Shown piece by piece: positions 15,825-22,886 of a stretch of DNA of 26,079 bases. A program made the translations under genes and the position numbers. Numbering within the stretch: the stretch's first letter is position 1; each line of letters begins with the position of its first letter. The stretch is taken from contig CAZGLR010000040.1 in the NCBI GenBank assembly GCA_964526635.1, positions 1 to 26,079 on the forward strand, read 5' to 3'. The notes beneath the pieces are model-generated. The model was given only the letters and a program-made list of their open reading frames with translations, had not been told where the DNA came from and ran no database searches. Origin of the DNA: CAZGLR01 sp964526635 (GTDB lineage: Bacteria > Zixibacteria > MSB-5A5 > GN15 > JAAZOE01).

Positions 15825-16913
15825 TCAATTCCATTCCGGATAGCCGATAAACAGACAATCAGGACCGATAAGCTTGAAGGTAGCATCTCGAAAGGAAATA
15901 CTTCGAGATATTTTCGTAATCCCCAGATTTCCAATACTGGAGATACCTTCGCCGATAATTTTCGGCGCGGTAAACAGATACATTTTATCAACCAGTTTCT
16001 GTTTCAGAAACCCGGTAGCCAATTCCGAGCCTCCTTCGACGAGTATTGACGTCACACTTTCCCGGGCTGCCCGCTGCAGCAAACCCTTCAGACTCACCCG
16101 ACCGTTGGTGATACCGACCGGCCAGATGGTATGGGGTATCGTTTTCATTTCCGGCACCGGCTTTTTACCGGTGGCAATGACTGTCTGACCCATTTCGGCA
16201 TCGGTGAAAATATTGGCGTTTTTGGGCAGTGTCAGCGAATTGGTCACAACGATGCGCAGGGGATTATCGCCCTTGACGTGGACAACCCGCAACGAGGGGT
16301 TATCGGCTCGCACTGTTCCGCCGCCAACCGCGATGGCGTCATACAGCGCTCGCAGACGGTGGCCGAAAGCCCGTGATTTCTCGGAGGTGATCCATTTCGA
16401 ATCAAGAGTACGCGTGGCAATGCGGCCATCAAGCGTCTGGGCCAGTTTCAGGGCGATAAAGGGTCTCCCCGTTTCGATAAACTTGAGATAGACTTCGTTA
16501 AGCCTGCGGGCTTCATCAGCCATAACTCCGCTGATAACATCTATACCACTTTGTTTCAAGACTCGCGCGCCCTGACCGGACACGCGGGGGTTGGAGTCTT
16601 CAATGGCAAAAATGACTCGTGAAATTCCGGCGTTGATTATTGCATCGGTACAGGGGGGAGTTCGGCCGATATGGCAGCAGGGTTCCAGGGTGACAGCCAG
16701 CATGGCCCCGCGGGCGCGGTCACCGGCTTTGCGTAAGGCCTCGACTTCGGCATGGGGCATTCCGGCCCGGCGATGATAGCCCGCAGAAATGATGCCGTCG
16801 GTATCAAAAACAACCGCCCCGACCATCGGGTTAGGCGATGTTTGTCCTTCAGCCCGGCGGGCCAGCCTGAGCGCCTTTTTCATGATCGCTTCATAACGCC
16901 GATCATCAGCCAT
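15825..16913 (-). CDS. ribD: Bifunctional diaminohydroxyphosphoribosylaminopyrimidine deaminase / 5-amino-6-(5-phosphoribosylamino)uracil reductase
   Basis: About 362 residues from ATG 16913. The N-terminal deaminase has zinc ligands in HAEVEAL (H54, catalytic E56) and PCCHIGRTPPC (C79/C80 and C88). The C-terminal reductase (~150-360) shows KLAQTLDGRIATRTLDSKWITS, DNPSLRVVH and VEGGSELATGFL. The frame is open upstream to 16988, but that extension would cover the leader hairpin and the start MADDRRYEAIMKKAL is where the family begins. The GGGGA that would serve as ribosome site is inside the 3' arm of the leader terminator hairpin, so initiation is probably controlled by the FMN riboswitch. 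First gene of the riboflavin operon. Confidence 0.95.
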   Translation of the reverse strand: MADDRRYEAIMKKALRLARRAEGQTSPNPMVGAVVFDTDGIISAGYHRRAGMPHAEVEALRKAGDRARGAMLAVTLEPCCHIGRTPPCTDAIINAGISRVIFAIEDSNPRVSGQGARVLKQSGIDVISGVMADEARRLNEVYLKFIETGRPFIALKLAQTLDGRIATRTLDSKWITSEKSRAFGHRLRALYDAIAVGGGTVRADNPSLRVVHVKGDNPLRIVVTNSLTLPKNANIFTDAEMGQTVIATGKKPVPEMKTIPHTIWPVGITNGRVSLKGLLQRAARESVTSILVEGGSELATGFLKQKLVDKMYLFTAPKIIGEGISSIGNLGITKISRSISFRDATFKLIGPDCLFIGYPEWN

Positions 16914-16914
16914 T

Positions 16915-16941
16915 AAAAAATCCCCACTATATTCGGGGATT
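16915..16941 (-). terminator. Leader terminator / ribosome-site-sequestering hairpin of the ribD riboswitch
   Basis: On the minus strand AATCCCC (16941-16935) pairs with GGGGATT (16925-16919) around a 9-nt loop. The T-run extends to 16915, so it has the form of an intrinsic terminator. It ends one base before the ribD ATG. The GGGGA of its 3' arm is also the only candidate ribosome site, so it can act on transcription, translation or both. Confidence 0.75.
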
Positions 16942-17010
16942 GCGAAACCAGGCACGGCGATATCATATACCGGTCGGGCTACGGCCACACAGACGCCGCC
17001 GCCCTTGCCT

Positions 17011-17132
17011 ATCTTCTCCCATCCGGACTATACCGTCGGCTTCGGACTTTCACCGAATCAGCAGAGAATGTCGCCATTCGCCGCTCGCGGGCTTTCACCG
17101 CCGGTCGAGGATTTTCGCCTCACCCCGAAGAT
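17011..17132 (-). ncRNA. FMN riboswitch (RFN element)
   Basis: The minus strand contains the conserved FMN aptamer blocks in order. These are ATCTTCGGGG (17132-17123), CCTCGACCGGCGGTGAAAGC with CCCGCGAGC, a variable arm around GCGGCGAATGGCGAC, GATTCGGTGAAAGTCCGAAGC, CGACGGTATAGTC and GGATGGGAGAAGAT (17024-17011). The outer strands ATCTTC and GAAGAT close the P1 helix. FMN binding is expected to switch off the downstream ribD-ribE-ribBA-ribH-nusB operon. A promoter lies just upstream and an expression-platform hairpin just before ribD. Confidence 0.97.
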
Positions 17133-17147
17133 ATGTATGTTGTCGGG

Positions 17148-17175
17148 AATATAGCACTCAAATAAGAAAAGTCAA
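17148..17175 (-). promoter_or_regulatory. Promoter of the riboflavin operon
   Basis: On the minus strand TTGACT (17175-17170) is separated by 16 bases from TATATT (17153-17148). The predicted start near 17140 places the FMN aptamer at the very 5' end of the transcript, as expected. Confidence 0.7.
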
Positions 17176-17199
17176 CAGTAATTGGAACTCACAGGCAAT

Positions 17200-17592
17200 T
17201 CAGGCGTGCTTCATCCGGCCGATCACGAAATTCAGCGCATTTTTTAACTGCCCGAAACGAAACGGTTTCCAGAGTACGAAATCCACATGCTCGATCTTCA
17301 TACGCGCCACGGTCTTTTTGTCCTGCCAGCTCGTTATGGCGATAACGCCGATCCCATAGTTGCGACGGCGGGCATGTTCAATGACTTTCCACCCATCTAT
17401 ACCGGGCAGGCCCAGATCAGAGATAAGAATATCATATGTGTTTTGGTCGAGATAATCAACGGCCGCCTCGCCATCGGCGACGAGCGCGGCCTGATGGTTT
17501 TCTATCGCGAGAATTTCTTCAAGAATTTCCCGAATACTGGCATCATCTTCAACAACCAGAATCGATTGTCCCTGCCACGGTTGTCCGTTCAT
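17200..17592 (-). CDS. Stand-alone response regulator receiver domain
   Basis: A 130-residue CheY-like receiver with no output domain. The acidic pocket is E15-D16-D17 (VVEDDAS). The phospho-acceptor is D59 in ISDLGLPGIDGW. The switch residue T87 lies in AITSW and the conserved lysine K109 in LWKPF, so it should be phosphorylatable. It lies 29 bases downstream of the triple-GAF sensor gene on the same strand, and they are probably co-transcribed. With no DNA-binding domain it must act through protein contacts, perhaps as a phosphorelay intermediate or a partner of the sensor. Confidence 0.92.
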   Translation of the reverse strand: MNGQPWQGQSILVVEDDASIREILEEILAIENHQAALVADGEAAVDYLDQNTYDILISDLGLPGIDGWKVIEHARRRNYGIGVIAITSWQDKKTVARMKIEHVDFVLWKPFRFGQLKNALNFVIGRMKHA

Positions 17593-17621
17593 AGCGTCTT
17601 TCCAATAAGGCCGGTTAACTC

Positions 17622-19736
17622 TCAGCCAAGAACCAGTTCTACGGGTTCTTCGTCCACGTGCTCTCTGCGGGTTTCGGTAACCGGTGTAGTCACGTTGTCC
17701 TGATCGAGAATTTTCTTCAGCCGATTCGCAGAACTGAGAATACGCTCATATTGGTGGCGGGCATCGTCATCGTCGTCCCGTGTTCGCTTCAGCAGTTCGA
17801 CAGTCCCGATAATCGATGAAACCGGACCGGCCAGATGCGCGCGCAACGATGGTTGCCGATCGCCGTTATGGCAGCGATGAGATTTCATTTCGACCTGGAT
17901 TTTTTCGACATTTTCTTCAAGTTGCCGCCGCTGCAACGCCAGCGAACAGATATCAGCTACTGTCCGGGCAAACATCAAATCCGATGTCCCGAATGAACGG
18001 CGATTCCAGTTGCGTGCTTCGCCGACTGAAATGATGCCTTGGATGCCGTCGCCATGGGCAATCGGAACCAGCAGCGCAGAGTTAATTGAGGGCATCAACG
18101 TTGCGCTTGATTCCTGCGCAGTCATCCGGGTCTGTGTATCCTGCTGGTTTATCAACATGACCTTGCGCGAATCAATTGCCATTTTGTGCCACGGCAGCAT
18201 CGAAAGCGGAATCTCGCTTCGCCCCTGTTCGCCCTGAGCGATATCGCGAATGGTTTTAGCCGAACGGCTCCTGAGGGTGATGGACTTATCATCAAGAAGT
18301 GACAACCGCGCTATCGTACATTTCATTTGTGATGTCAACAGATCACAGGCGTTGTCGAATATCTGCTGCAGCGTGACGCCATCGATTAGATCCCGTTCAA
18401 ACTGCTGGAGATGCAGGAAATGATCTTCCCGAATCTCAAGACTGCGATGTAACTGTTCTCGCTGCAAAACAGCGCCCAGAAGTAAAGTAAGATGTTCCAG
18501 CCGGCCCAGATGATTCCAGGTAAAATAGCCGGGGGTACTGTGGCCCAGCGTCAGGACGCCATGAACACGATTACCGGCCATAATCGGATGAACTATTTTT
18601 GAGTGCATACCGCAGGCCAGAAAGAGGCCGTCCTCGGGATCATGTTCCCCGGAGTTGTTCACGTGTGCGGTCACCTGTGGTCGTCCAGTCGAAAAAACTG
18701 TATGTACCTCGCTGCCCAGCGTTGAGCGACTGACCCCCTTTTCCAGCAAGACCCGGCCGCCGGAACCGATGGTATGACGCAGCATATTTTCTCCGGACGT
18801 ATCGAGAGCGGCCACCGACAGGTATTCGGCGCCGACAATATCCTTCATGACCGTAAATAACTCCGGCAGAATCTGTTTGACCGATGAAGCTTTGGTGCAC
18901 AGGGAACTGAGGCGCTGGAAAGCGGTATGCTGTTCGGTATGGTATTTTCGGCGTGTTTCAATTATCTGTACACCGGCCTGACGACCCAATTCATCCCCGA
19001 TGGTGGTCAGTAAATCAAGCATATCATCATCAAGCACCATCTCCGGCGCCGCCCAGCAGAATATTACGCCGTAATTTTTGTCGTGCTGTCCCACCGGAAT
19101 TATAATCGATGGTTTCCGGGGAAATACGGCAGCATCAGACATCCATCGTCCTGAGCAATTGGGGGCGACGACGGTTTCGAGTTCCCTCGTGATCTCGATA
19201 TGGCGGGGTATATTCGGCAGTTCGCGTGCAAAACCGGTCAACTGGGATAATTCAAGACGGTTTTTTCGCCGTGATAACAGATAGGCCGCGCAACCATCAA
19301 ATCCCAAAAAGGTCGTGAGAATATTGGTGACGGTACTGTACGATGCCGCCAGGGAGCTGTTTCCCGCGATGGCCTGGGTAATCATCTTGAGTGCGAAATA
19401 CCGCCGGTTGAGCGAATGATGCTGCTTTTTCATTGGAATAAGCGATGGCATCAGGGCCGCGGCGCCAAGGATGATCATCACCAGTCCGGCCACGATAAAC
19501 GCCGCTTCGATCATCACGACATATTCGGCCGTAGCGAGAACCGGCACCGAAGCCATAATTCCGGCACTCCCGGCCGCCTTCAGCCCGCCGGAGAGTACAA
19601 AAAAGAGCGTTCCCCACATGATTTTATCATAGGCAGGGTGATCTGATTTCCTGGCCGACAGGCGGATGCGAAAAACCGCGAATAATACAACCAGAAAAAT
19701 CGAACAATACAGGAGATCAAAATAGACCTGCGGCAT
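17622..19736 (-). CDS. Membrane triple-GAF sensor with degenerate histidine-kinase-like C-terminus
   Basis: A 704-residue protein. Three membrane segments occupy ~5-97. Three GAF-type domains follow by pattern: ~125-255, ~273-425 (VGAEYLSVAALD, HPIMAGNRVHGVLTLGHS) and ~455-602 (SALLVPIAHGDGIQGIISVGEA). Residues ~610-680 resemble a HisKA dimerisation helix pair (SLRAHLAGPVSSIIGTVELLKR ... YERILSSANRLKKILDQ). Relative to the usual HExxxP box, alanine (633) occupies the phospho-histidine position and H634 is one residue off. The protein ends 24 residues later, with no HATPase domain. It cannot autophosphorylate in the normal way and may be a sensor or scaffold. A GGAGGAGG ribosome site precedes the ATG. 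Confidence 0.8.
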   Translation of the reverse strand: MPQVYFDLLYCSIFLVVLFAVFRIRLSARKSDHPAYDKIMWGTLFFVLSGGLKAAGSAGIMASVPVLATAEYVVMIEAAFIVAGLVMIILGAAALMPSLIPMKKQHHSLNRRYFALKMITQAIAGNSSLAASYSTVTNILTTFLGFDGCAAYLLSRRKNRLELSQLTGFARELPNIPRHIEITRELETVVAPNCSGRWMSDAAVFPRKPSIIIPVGQHDKNYGVIFCWAAPEMVLDDDMLDLLTTIGDELGRQAGVQIIETRRKYHTEQHTAFQRLSSLCTKASSVKQILPELFTVMKDIVGAEYLSVAALDTSGENMLRHTIGSGGRVLLEKGVSRSTLGSEVHTVFSTGRPQVTAHVNNSGEHDPEDGLFLACGMHSKIVHPIMAGNRVHGVLTLGHSTPGYFTWNHLGRLEHLTLLLGAVLQREQLHRSLEIREDHFLHLQQFERDLIDGVTLQQIFDNACDLLTSQMKCTIARLSLLDDKSITLRSRSAKTIRDIAQGEQGRSEIPLSMLPWHKMAIDSRKVMLINQQDTQTRMTAQESSATLMPSINSALLVPIAHGDGIQGIISVGEARNWNRRSFGTSDLMFARTVADICSLALQRRQLEENVEKIQVEMKSHRCHNGDRQPSLRAHLAGPVSSIIGTVELLKRTRDDDDDARHQYERILSSANRLKKILDQDNVTTPVTETRREHVDEEPVELVLG

Positions 19737-19824
19737 AGCCTCCTCCAGGCTCAGTTAAATCCATAGTTACTATTAGTATCGGCCAATCTGCGCAAATTTT
19801 AACCACCTTGAGACAATCCCCGTA

Positions 19825-19846
19825 CCTGTGGGAACCGGCCCACAGG
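19825..19846. repeat. 22-bp perfect palindrome, candidate operator/enhancer site
   Basis: CCTGTGGG (19825-19832) and CCCACAGG (19839-19846) form an exact 8-bp inverted repeat around AACCGG. No T-run follows on either strand, so it is not an intrinsic terminator. Its centre is about 120 bases upstream of the start predicted for the sigma-54-type promoter, the usual distance for an enhancer-binding-protein site. It is also about 100 bases upstream of the sensor start on the other strand. Confidence 0.6.
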
Positions 19847-19929
19847 ATCATTGGTTTGAAGGCCGCTCGAGATTCGCGGGGATCGTTCTAATATCATGTC
19901 AATATAGCACTTAGGTTCAGGTCTGCGGA

Positions 19930-19946
19930 TTGGCAACAGAGTTGCA
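19930..19946 (+). promoter_or_regulatory. Sigma-54-type (-24/-12) promoter for the lipoprotein gene
   Basis: TTGGCAACAGAGTTGCA has the invariant GG (19932-19933) and GC (19944-19945) separated by exactly ten bases, with TTGC in the -12 block as in the RpoN consensus. The only consensus departure is in the variable part of the -24 block (AAC for ACG). Transcription would begin near 19957 and give a leader of about 92 nt to the lipoprotein ATG. RpoN promoters need an AAA+ activator, whose gene is not in the window. Confidence 0.65.
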
Positions 19947-20048
19947 TAAGATACTCCTCAGTGAATAAAAAAAGACGAGGGAGCATTATATCTCGACAAG
20001 ATTCAACAAAACATAGACGATGTTGGCAACAACCGTGAGGAGGTGCCT

Positions 20049-20768
20049 ATGTACAGGACAGTCGTCCTTTCCGTCCTGGCAGCAGTGATGATTTTTAGTA
20101 TTGTCATACTGGGATGTTCTGATAAAACTTTTACGACAACAGAAACAGTTGTCTCCGACGATGCATCCCCGACCACGTATATTCCGCTGGAAGACGGCTG
20201 GCGAATCAGCTATTCGATCGTTGAACCCGGAAGTGATTTTATCGATATCGAAGTCCGCGACGCGACCAGTGTGTATGGCCACGCCGGCTATCGAATCACC
20301 CGGAGCGACCGAACCACCGGTGCGCAGGAGACTTTCTATCGCTATCAGGATGGCGATGCGGTGTTTGAAACCGGCTCGACCAGCGAAAAGGGCGTCCGAA
20401 TTCTCGATGGCCCCTTTGTGACCGGCCACAGTTGGAATCGCATCGATCAGACCGTTGCCACCGATGGTGATGGCGACGGCGGCGGCGGCGGCAAGCTCGG
20501 GGCGCCCGGCCTGGAACTGGGTTCGACACCCGACGATGATTACAACACTATGAGCATTGTCGGCTATGAGGATGTTCATGCCCTCAACGGCGTCGTCTAT
20601 GGCAATTGTCTGAAGGTCAAATGGCAATCCAGTCCCTCCAGCACCAATTATTTCTGGTACGCTGCCGGAATCGGACTGGTTAAATTCGAATACAATTATG
20701 ATTATTTCCGCGCCCACTCCAATCATACCATCGGCGTCATGTCGAACTATCAGAAGGTTGTGTATTGA
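20049..20768 (+). CDS. Lipoprotein of unknown function
   Basis: A 239-residue secreted protein. The signal peptide (VVLSVLAAVMIFSIVILGC) ends in a lipobox with the lipidated cysteine at 23. A Thr/Asp-rich linker follows, then a beta-rich body (from PLEDGWRISYSIVEPG) with a DGDGDGGGGG run at about 143-152, coded by a GGC-rich repeat. The body ends with YFWYAAGIGLVKFEYNY, a pattern common in periplasmic beta-sandwich lipoproteins. No specific family is recognised. The ATG at 20049 lies 5 bases after AGGAGGT; a GTG at 20043 is less well placed. It is preceded by a sigma-54-type promoter and followed by a strong terminator, so it is a single-gene unit. An overlapping minus-strand frame is judged a shadow. 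Confidence 0.8.
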   Translation: MYRTVVLSVLAAVMIFSIVILGCSDKTFTTTETVVSDDASPTTYIPLEDGWRISYSIVEPGSDFIDIEVRDATSVYGHAGYRITRSDRTTGAQETFYRYQDGDAVFETGSTSEKGVRILDGPFVTGHSWNRIDQTVATDGDGDGGGGGKLGAPGLELGSTPDDDYNTMSIVGYEDVHALNGVVYGNCLKVKWQSSPSSTNYFWYAAGIGLVKFEYNYDYFRAHSNHTIGVMSNYQKVVY

Positions 20769-20797
20769 TTGCAGATGGTGGCGAGTGCAGCAGTACC

Positions 20798-20836
20798 CGG
20801 GTCGGAGGCAGGTTCTTCCGACCCGTTTATTTTTTG
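20798..20836 (+). terminator. Intrinsic terminator of the lipoprotein gene
   Basis: CGGGTCGGA (20798-20806) pairs perfectly with TCCGACCCG (20817-20825) around a 10-nt loop, followed by TTTATTTTTT. It lies 30 bases after the lipoprotein stop. The T-run overlaps the stop codon of the convergent IF-2B-family gene. On the minus strand no T-run follows, so it acts rightward only. Confidence 0.9.
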
Positions 20837-21627
20837 CCCAGCCTCTTCCCTGTTCCCGTAATAAGCCAGTCAGCCAGCATGTTGGGGATGCGCTCGAAGT
20901 AATGATTATGCACGTTCAGCATCGGATGTATGACTCGTGACAATTCGCTCCCGGAATGGCTTCGGGGGTTAAATCGGTAGTGATCAGCCGGCACCATCTT
21001 AAAACGCTCAAAGACAACACACCTGGTCGCCCCGGCAGCCATGGCCGCCAGAAATAATGGATATGTGCCGGTCTTGTTGACAAAATACTCATCGGTGACG
21101 GCGTCCGCACCAACCAAAATCAGGTCGTTGCCATCAAGCAATCCCGGCAAGGCCGCGTCGGTTGTCAACTCAACCGGGATATTATGCGTGATCAGTTTTT
21201 CGGCAACTCCGACGCCCTCATTTTGCGGTGATGCCTGCGACACCAAAACCCCGGACAGTCTGTCACGCCGCGCCACGGCCAGCGATAGCGCTACCGAAGA
21301 ATATGAGAATAACACGATGCGCCGTTTTTCAGTCCAGATTTCATCGAGGGCTTTCCCGATGGCGATTAATTCATCATTGGCGTCCTGGATTAATTCATCA
21401 AGGCGCGCCGCGAGATTATCCGGGCTGACATCCGCCAGCCGGCTCTGCAAATACAAAAAAACAGCCATCTCCGGGAAGGCTGATCGCAGACAGCCGAGAG
21501 CATCGTCCAACTCAGTCCTGTCACTATTATTTGATTCTGCCTTGAAAATGTCCAGAGTCCGGCGATACAAGACCGACGCCCCGGCAGTTTTGTCATGAAG
21601 TATGTCCTGGAGTGCGTCTTTCAGCAT
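20827..21627 (-). CDS. Initiation factor 2B / MtnA-family protein
   Basis: A 266-residue protein of the superfamily that includes eIF2B alpha/beta/delta, methylthioribose-1-phosphate isomerase and ribose-1,5-bisphosphate isomerase. Residues ~1-95 are helical. The C-terminal Rossmann-like domain has SYSSVALSLAV, DLILVGADAVTDEYFVNKTGTYPLFLAAMAAG (family signature with the catalytic-site Asp in GADAV) and CVVFERFKM. The HC-x-S segment that supplies the catalytic cysteine in the isomerases reads FSYSSV here, so the cysteine is missing. Typical isomerases are about 320-350 residues; this one is shorter. An isomerase call is therefore not safe. The ATG overlaps the RNase HIII stop by 7 bases. Confidence 0.75.
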   Translation of the reverse strand: MLKDALQDILHDKTAGASVLYRRTLDIFKAESNNSDRTELDDALGCLRSAFPEMAVFLYLQSRLADVSPDNLAARLDELIQDANDELIAIGKALDEIWTEKRRIVLFSYSSVALSLAVARRDRLSGVLVSQASPQNEGVGVAEKLITHNIPVELTTDAALPGLLDGNDLILVGADAVTDEYFVNKTGTYPLFLAAMAAGATRCVVFERFKMVPADHYRFNPRSHSGSELSRVIHPMLNVHNHYFERIPNMLADWLITGTGKRLGKK

Positions 21628-22262
21628 ACCACTTTCTTGTAATTTTTGAAGTGCAGCTTGGCTACTTTGGCCAGCACGTCCGGTCCCTTTCTCTGCACCA
21701 GTTCGCGAGCCGCCTGATCGACAATATTCGAAGCCCCCAGTGGCAGATGGTGACTATGGACCTGCGAAAGCTGCTCCATGCGCCGGACGAATTCATCACG
21801 GGCGACAATCGATGCCGCCGCCACCGCCAGGTGAGACTCGCCGCGAACGATTTGATGCAGAGTTATCGCCCGCCCCTTTTCCTGCAACTGACTGAGAATA
21901 AAATGCTCTTTGCCGAATTTATCGGAGATTGCCACACCCGCCGGGTGTTCGGCCAGCAGATTTTCTATGACCCGGGCATGGCCCCAGCCCAGCAGTTTGT
22001 TGAGGTTTTTTATTCTGGCGTAAAGCTGATTGTATTTTTCCGGGCCGATAACAACAGTCGTATGAGGGCAGCATCGTTTTATCTCAGCTGCCAGCGAGGT
22101 TATTTTACCTTTTGAAATCTTTTTTGAATCCTGAACGCCAAGGTCGTGAAGGGTTGCAACGCTATCTGCATCGAGCAAGACTCCGGCGATCACCAATGGC
22201 CCGAAAAAATCACCCTTTCCGGATTCATCGACACCGATAATGGGATATCCGAATTCCTGCAC
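21621..22262 (-). CDS. rnhC: Ribonuclease HIII-type enzyme, catalytic domain only
   Basis: A 213-residue RNase H2/H3 fold protein that cleaves the RNA strand of RNA/DNA hybrids. The opening GVDESGKGDFFGPLV (10-24) is the HIII form of the motif (DESGKGD), with acidic residues D12 and E13. NLNKLLGWGHARVIENLL and ISDKFG support HIII over HII. Classical RNase HIII has about 300 residues with an N-terminal TBP-like substrate-binding domain; here the catalytic core begins almost at residue 1 and that domain is absent. The start is GTG, sharing one base with the efp stop (TAGTG). Confidence 0.85.
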   Translation of the reverse strand: MQEFGYPIIGVDESGKGDFFGPLVIAGVLLDADSVATLHDLGVQDSKKISKGKITSLAAEIKRCCPHTTVVIGPEKYNQLYARIKNLNKLLGWGHARVIENLLAEHPAGVAISDKFGKEHFILSQLQEKGRAITLHQIVRGESHLAVAAASIVARDEFVRRMEQLSQVHSHHLPLGASNIVDQAARELVQRKGPDVLAKVAKLHFKNYKKVVC

Positions 22263-22822
22263 TAATTTGACCGTTCGATATACTCGCCGGTGCGTGTATC
22301 GATTTTTACCTTGTCGCCCTCTTTGATAAACGGCGGAACTTTGATTTCAAGCCCGGTTTCAACTTTGGCCGCTTTGGTAATATTGGACACGGTATCGCCC
22401 TTGACCGCCGGTTCTGATTCGACGACTTCCATAATAACTGAGGCCGGCATATCGAGTGAAATCGCCCGTCCATCAAAGAAAACGACCTGGTATTCCTCAT
22501 TTTCCTTGAGGAAATACTTGCCCATCCCCAGGGCCTCTTCGGTTACCACAGATTGCTCATAAGTGCTGATATCCATGAAATGATACCCGTCGGGATCATT
22601 GTACAGATACTGCATCTTTTTATGTTGGATATCGGGCTGATCAAATGATTCGCTCGACAGAAATGATTTTTCAAACACGCTTCCGGTGATAAGATGCTTC
22701 ATCTTGGCTTTGGTATGAGGCCGTCCGCGACCCATCTTTGCGTGAGAAAATTCAACGATCACATAGGGTTCGCCCTCGATCAGTACACGCATGCCTTTTT
22801 TGAAATCAGACGCCGAAATCAT
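22262..22822 (-). CDS. efp: Translation elongation factor P
   Basis: A 186-residue EF-P, the ribosome-binding factor that relieves stalling at polyproline. The three-domain layout is complete: KOW-like N-domain (MISASDFKKGMRVLIEGEPYVIVEF), middle OB domain and C-terminal OB domain with TRTGEYIER at the end. The ATG at 22822 follows a GGAGGA site; the frame is open further upstream but that extension is not EF-P. The loop that reaches the peptidyl-transferase centre reads KMGRGRPHTKAK (29-40), with arginine at 32 in place of the usual PGKG lysine. It starts 64 bases after the kinase gene and is followed by RNase HIII with a 1-base overlap. Confidence 0.95.
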   Translation of the reverse strand: MISASDFKKGMRVLIEGEPYVIVEFSHAKMGRGRPHTKAKMKHLITGSVFEKSFLSSESFDQPDIQHKKMQYLYNDPDGYHFMDISTYEQSVVTEEALGMGKYFLKENEEYQVVFFDGRAISLDMPASVIMEVVESEPAVKGDTVSNITKAAKVETGLEIKVPPFIKEGDKVKIDTRTGEYIERSN

Positions 22823-22886
22823 TGGTCCTCCAGAGGGTTGTCTCAGAAAATTTCGCCAGCTAATATAACACAATACGGCGGGGGCG

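Larger units (their letters stand above)
19737..20048. promoter_or_regulatory. Divergent intergenic control region (sensor gene / lipoprotein gene)
   Basis: These 312 bases separate the leftward triple-GAF gene from the rightward lipoprotein gene. They hold a 22-bp palindrome (19825-19846), a sigma-54-type promoter (19930-19946) and a small TGTTG-G-CAACA palindrome (20021-20031) in the predicted lipoprotein leader. No convincing sigma-70 promoter for the leftward gene was found; TTGCGC-17-TAGTAA on the minus strand is a poor candidate. No gene is seen here. Confidence 0.6.

Noticed and set aside
16914..16988. N-terminal extension of RibD to an upstream start
   Set aside because: It would be translated from the riboswitch expression platform, through the terminator hairpin, and has no resemblance to the RibD N-terminus.
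19770..19812. Possible sigma-54 promoter on the minus strand for the triple-GAF gene (TGG...TTTGC)
   Set aside because: The GG-GC spacing is nine bases instead of ten and the -24 block is poor.
20021..20031. Small palindrome TGTTG-G-CAACA resembling a second -24 element
   Set aside because: Reading on from its TTGGCAAC, no GC is found at the -12 position, and 5-bp arms are expected by chance.
19986..20726. Long minus-strand open frame (246 codons) opposite the lipoprotein gene
   Set aside because: It is biased toward low-complexity Ala/Ile runs, has no good ribosome site and is antisense to a gene with a lipobox, strong ribosome site, promoter and terminator.
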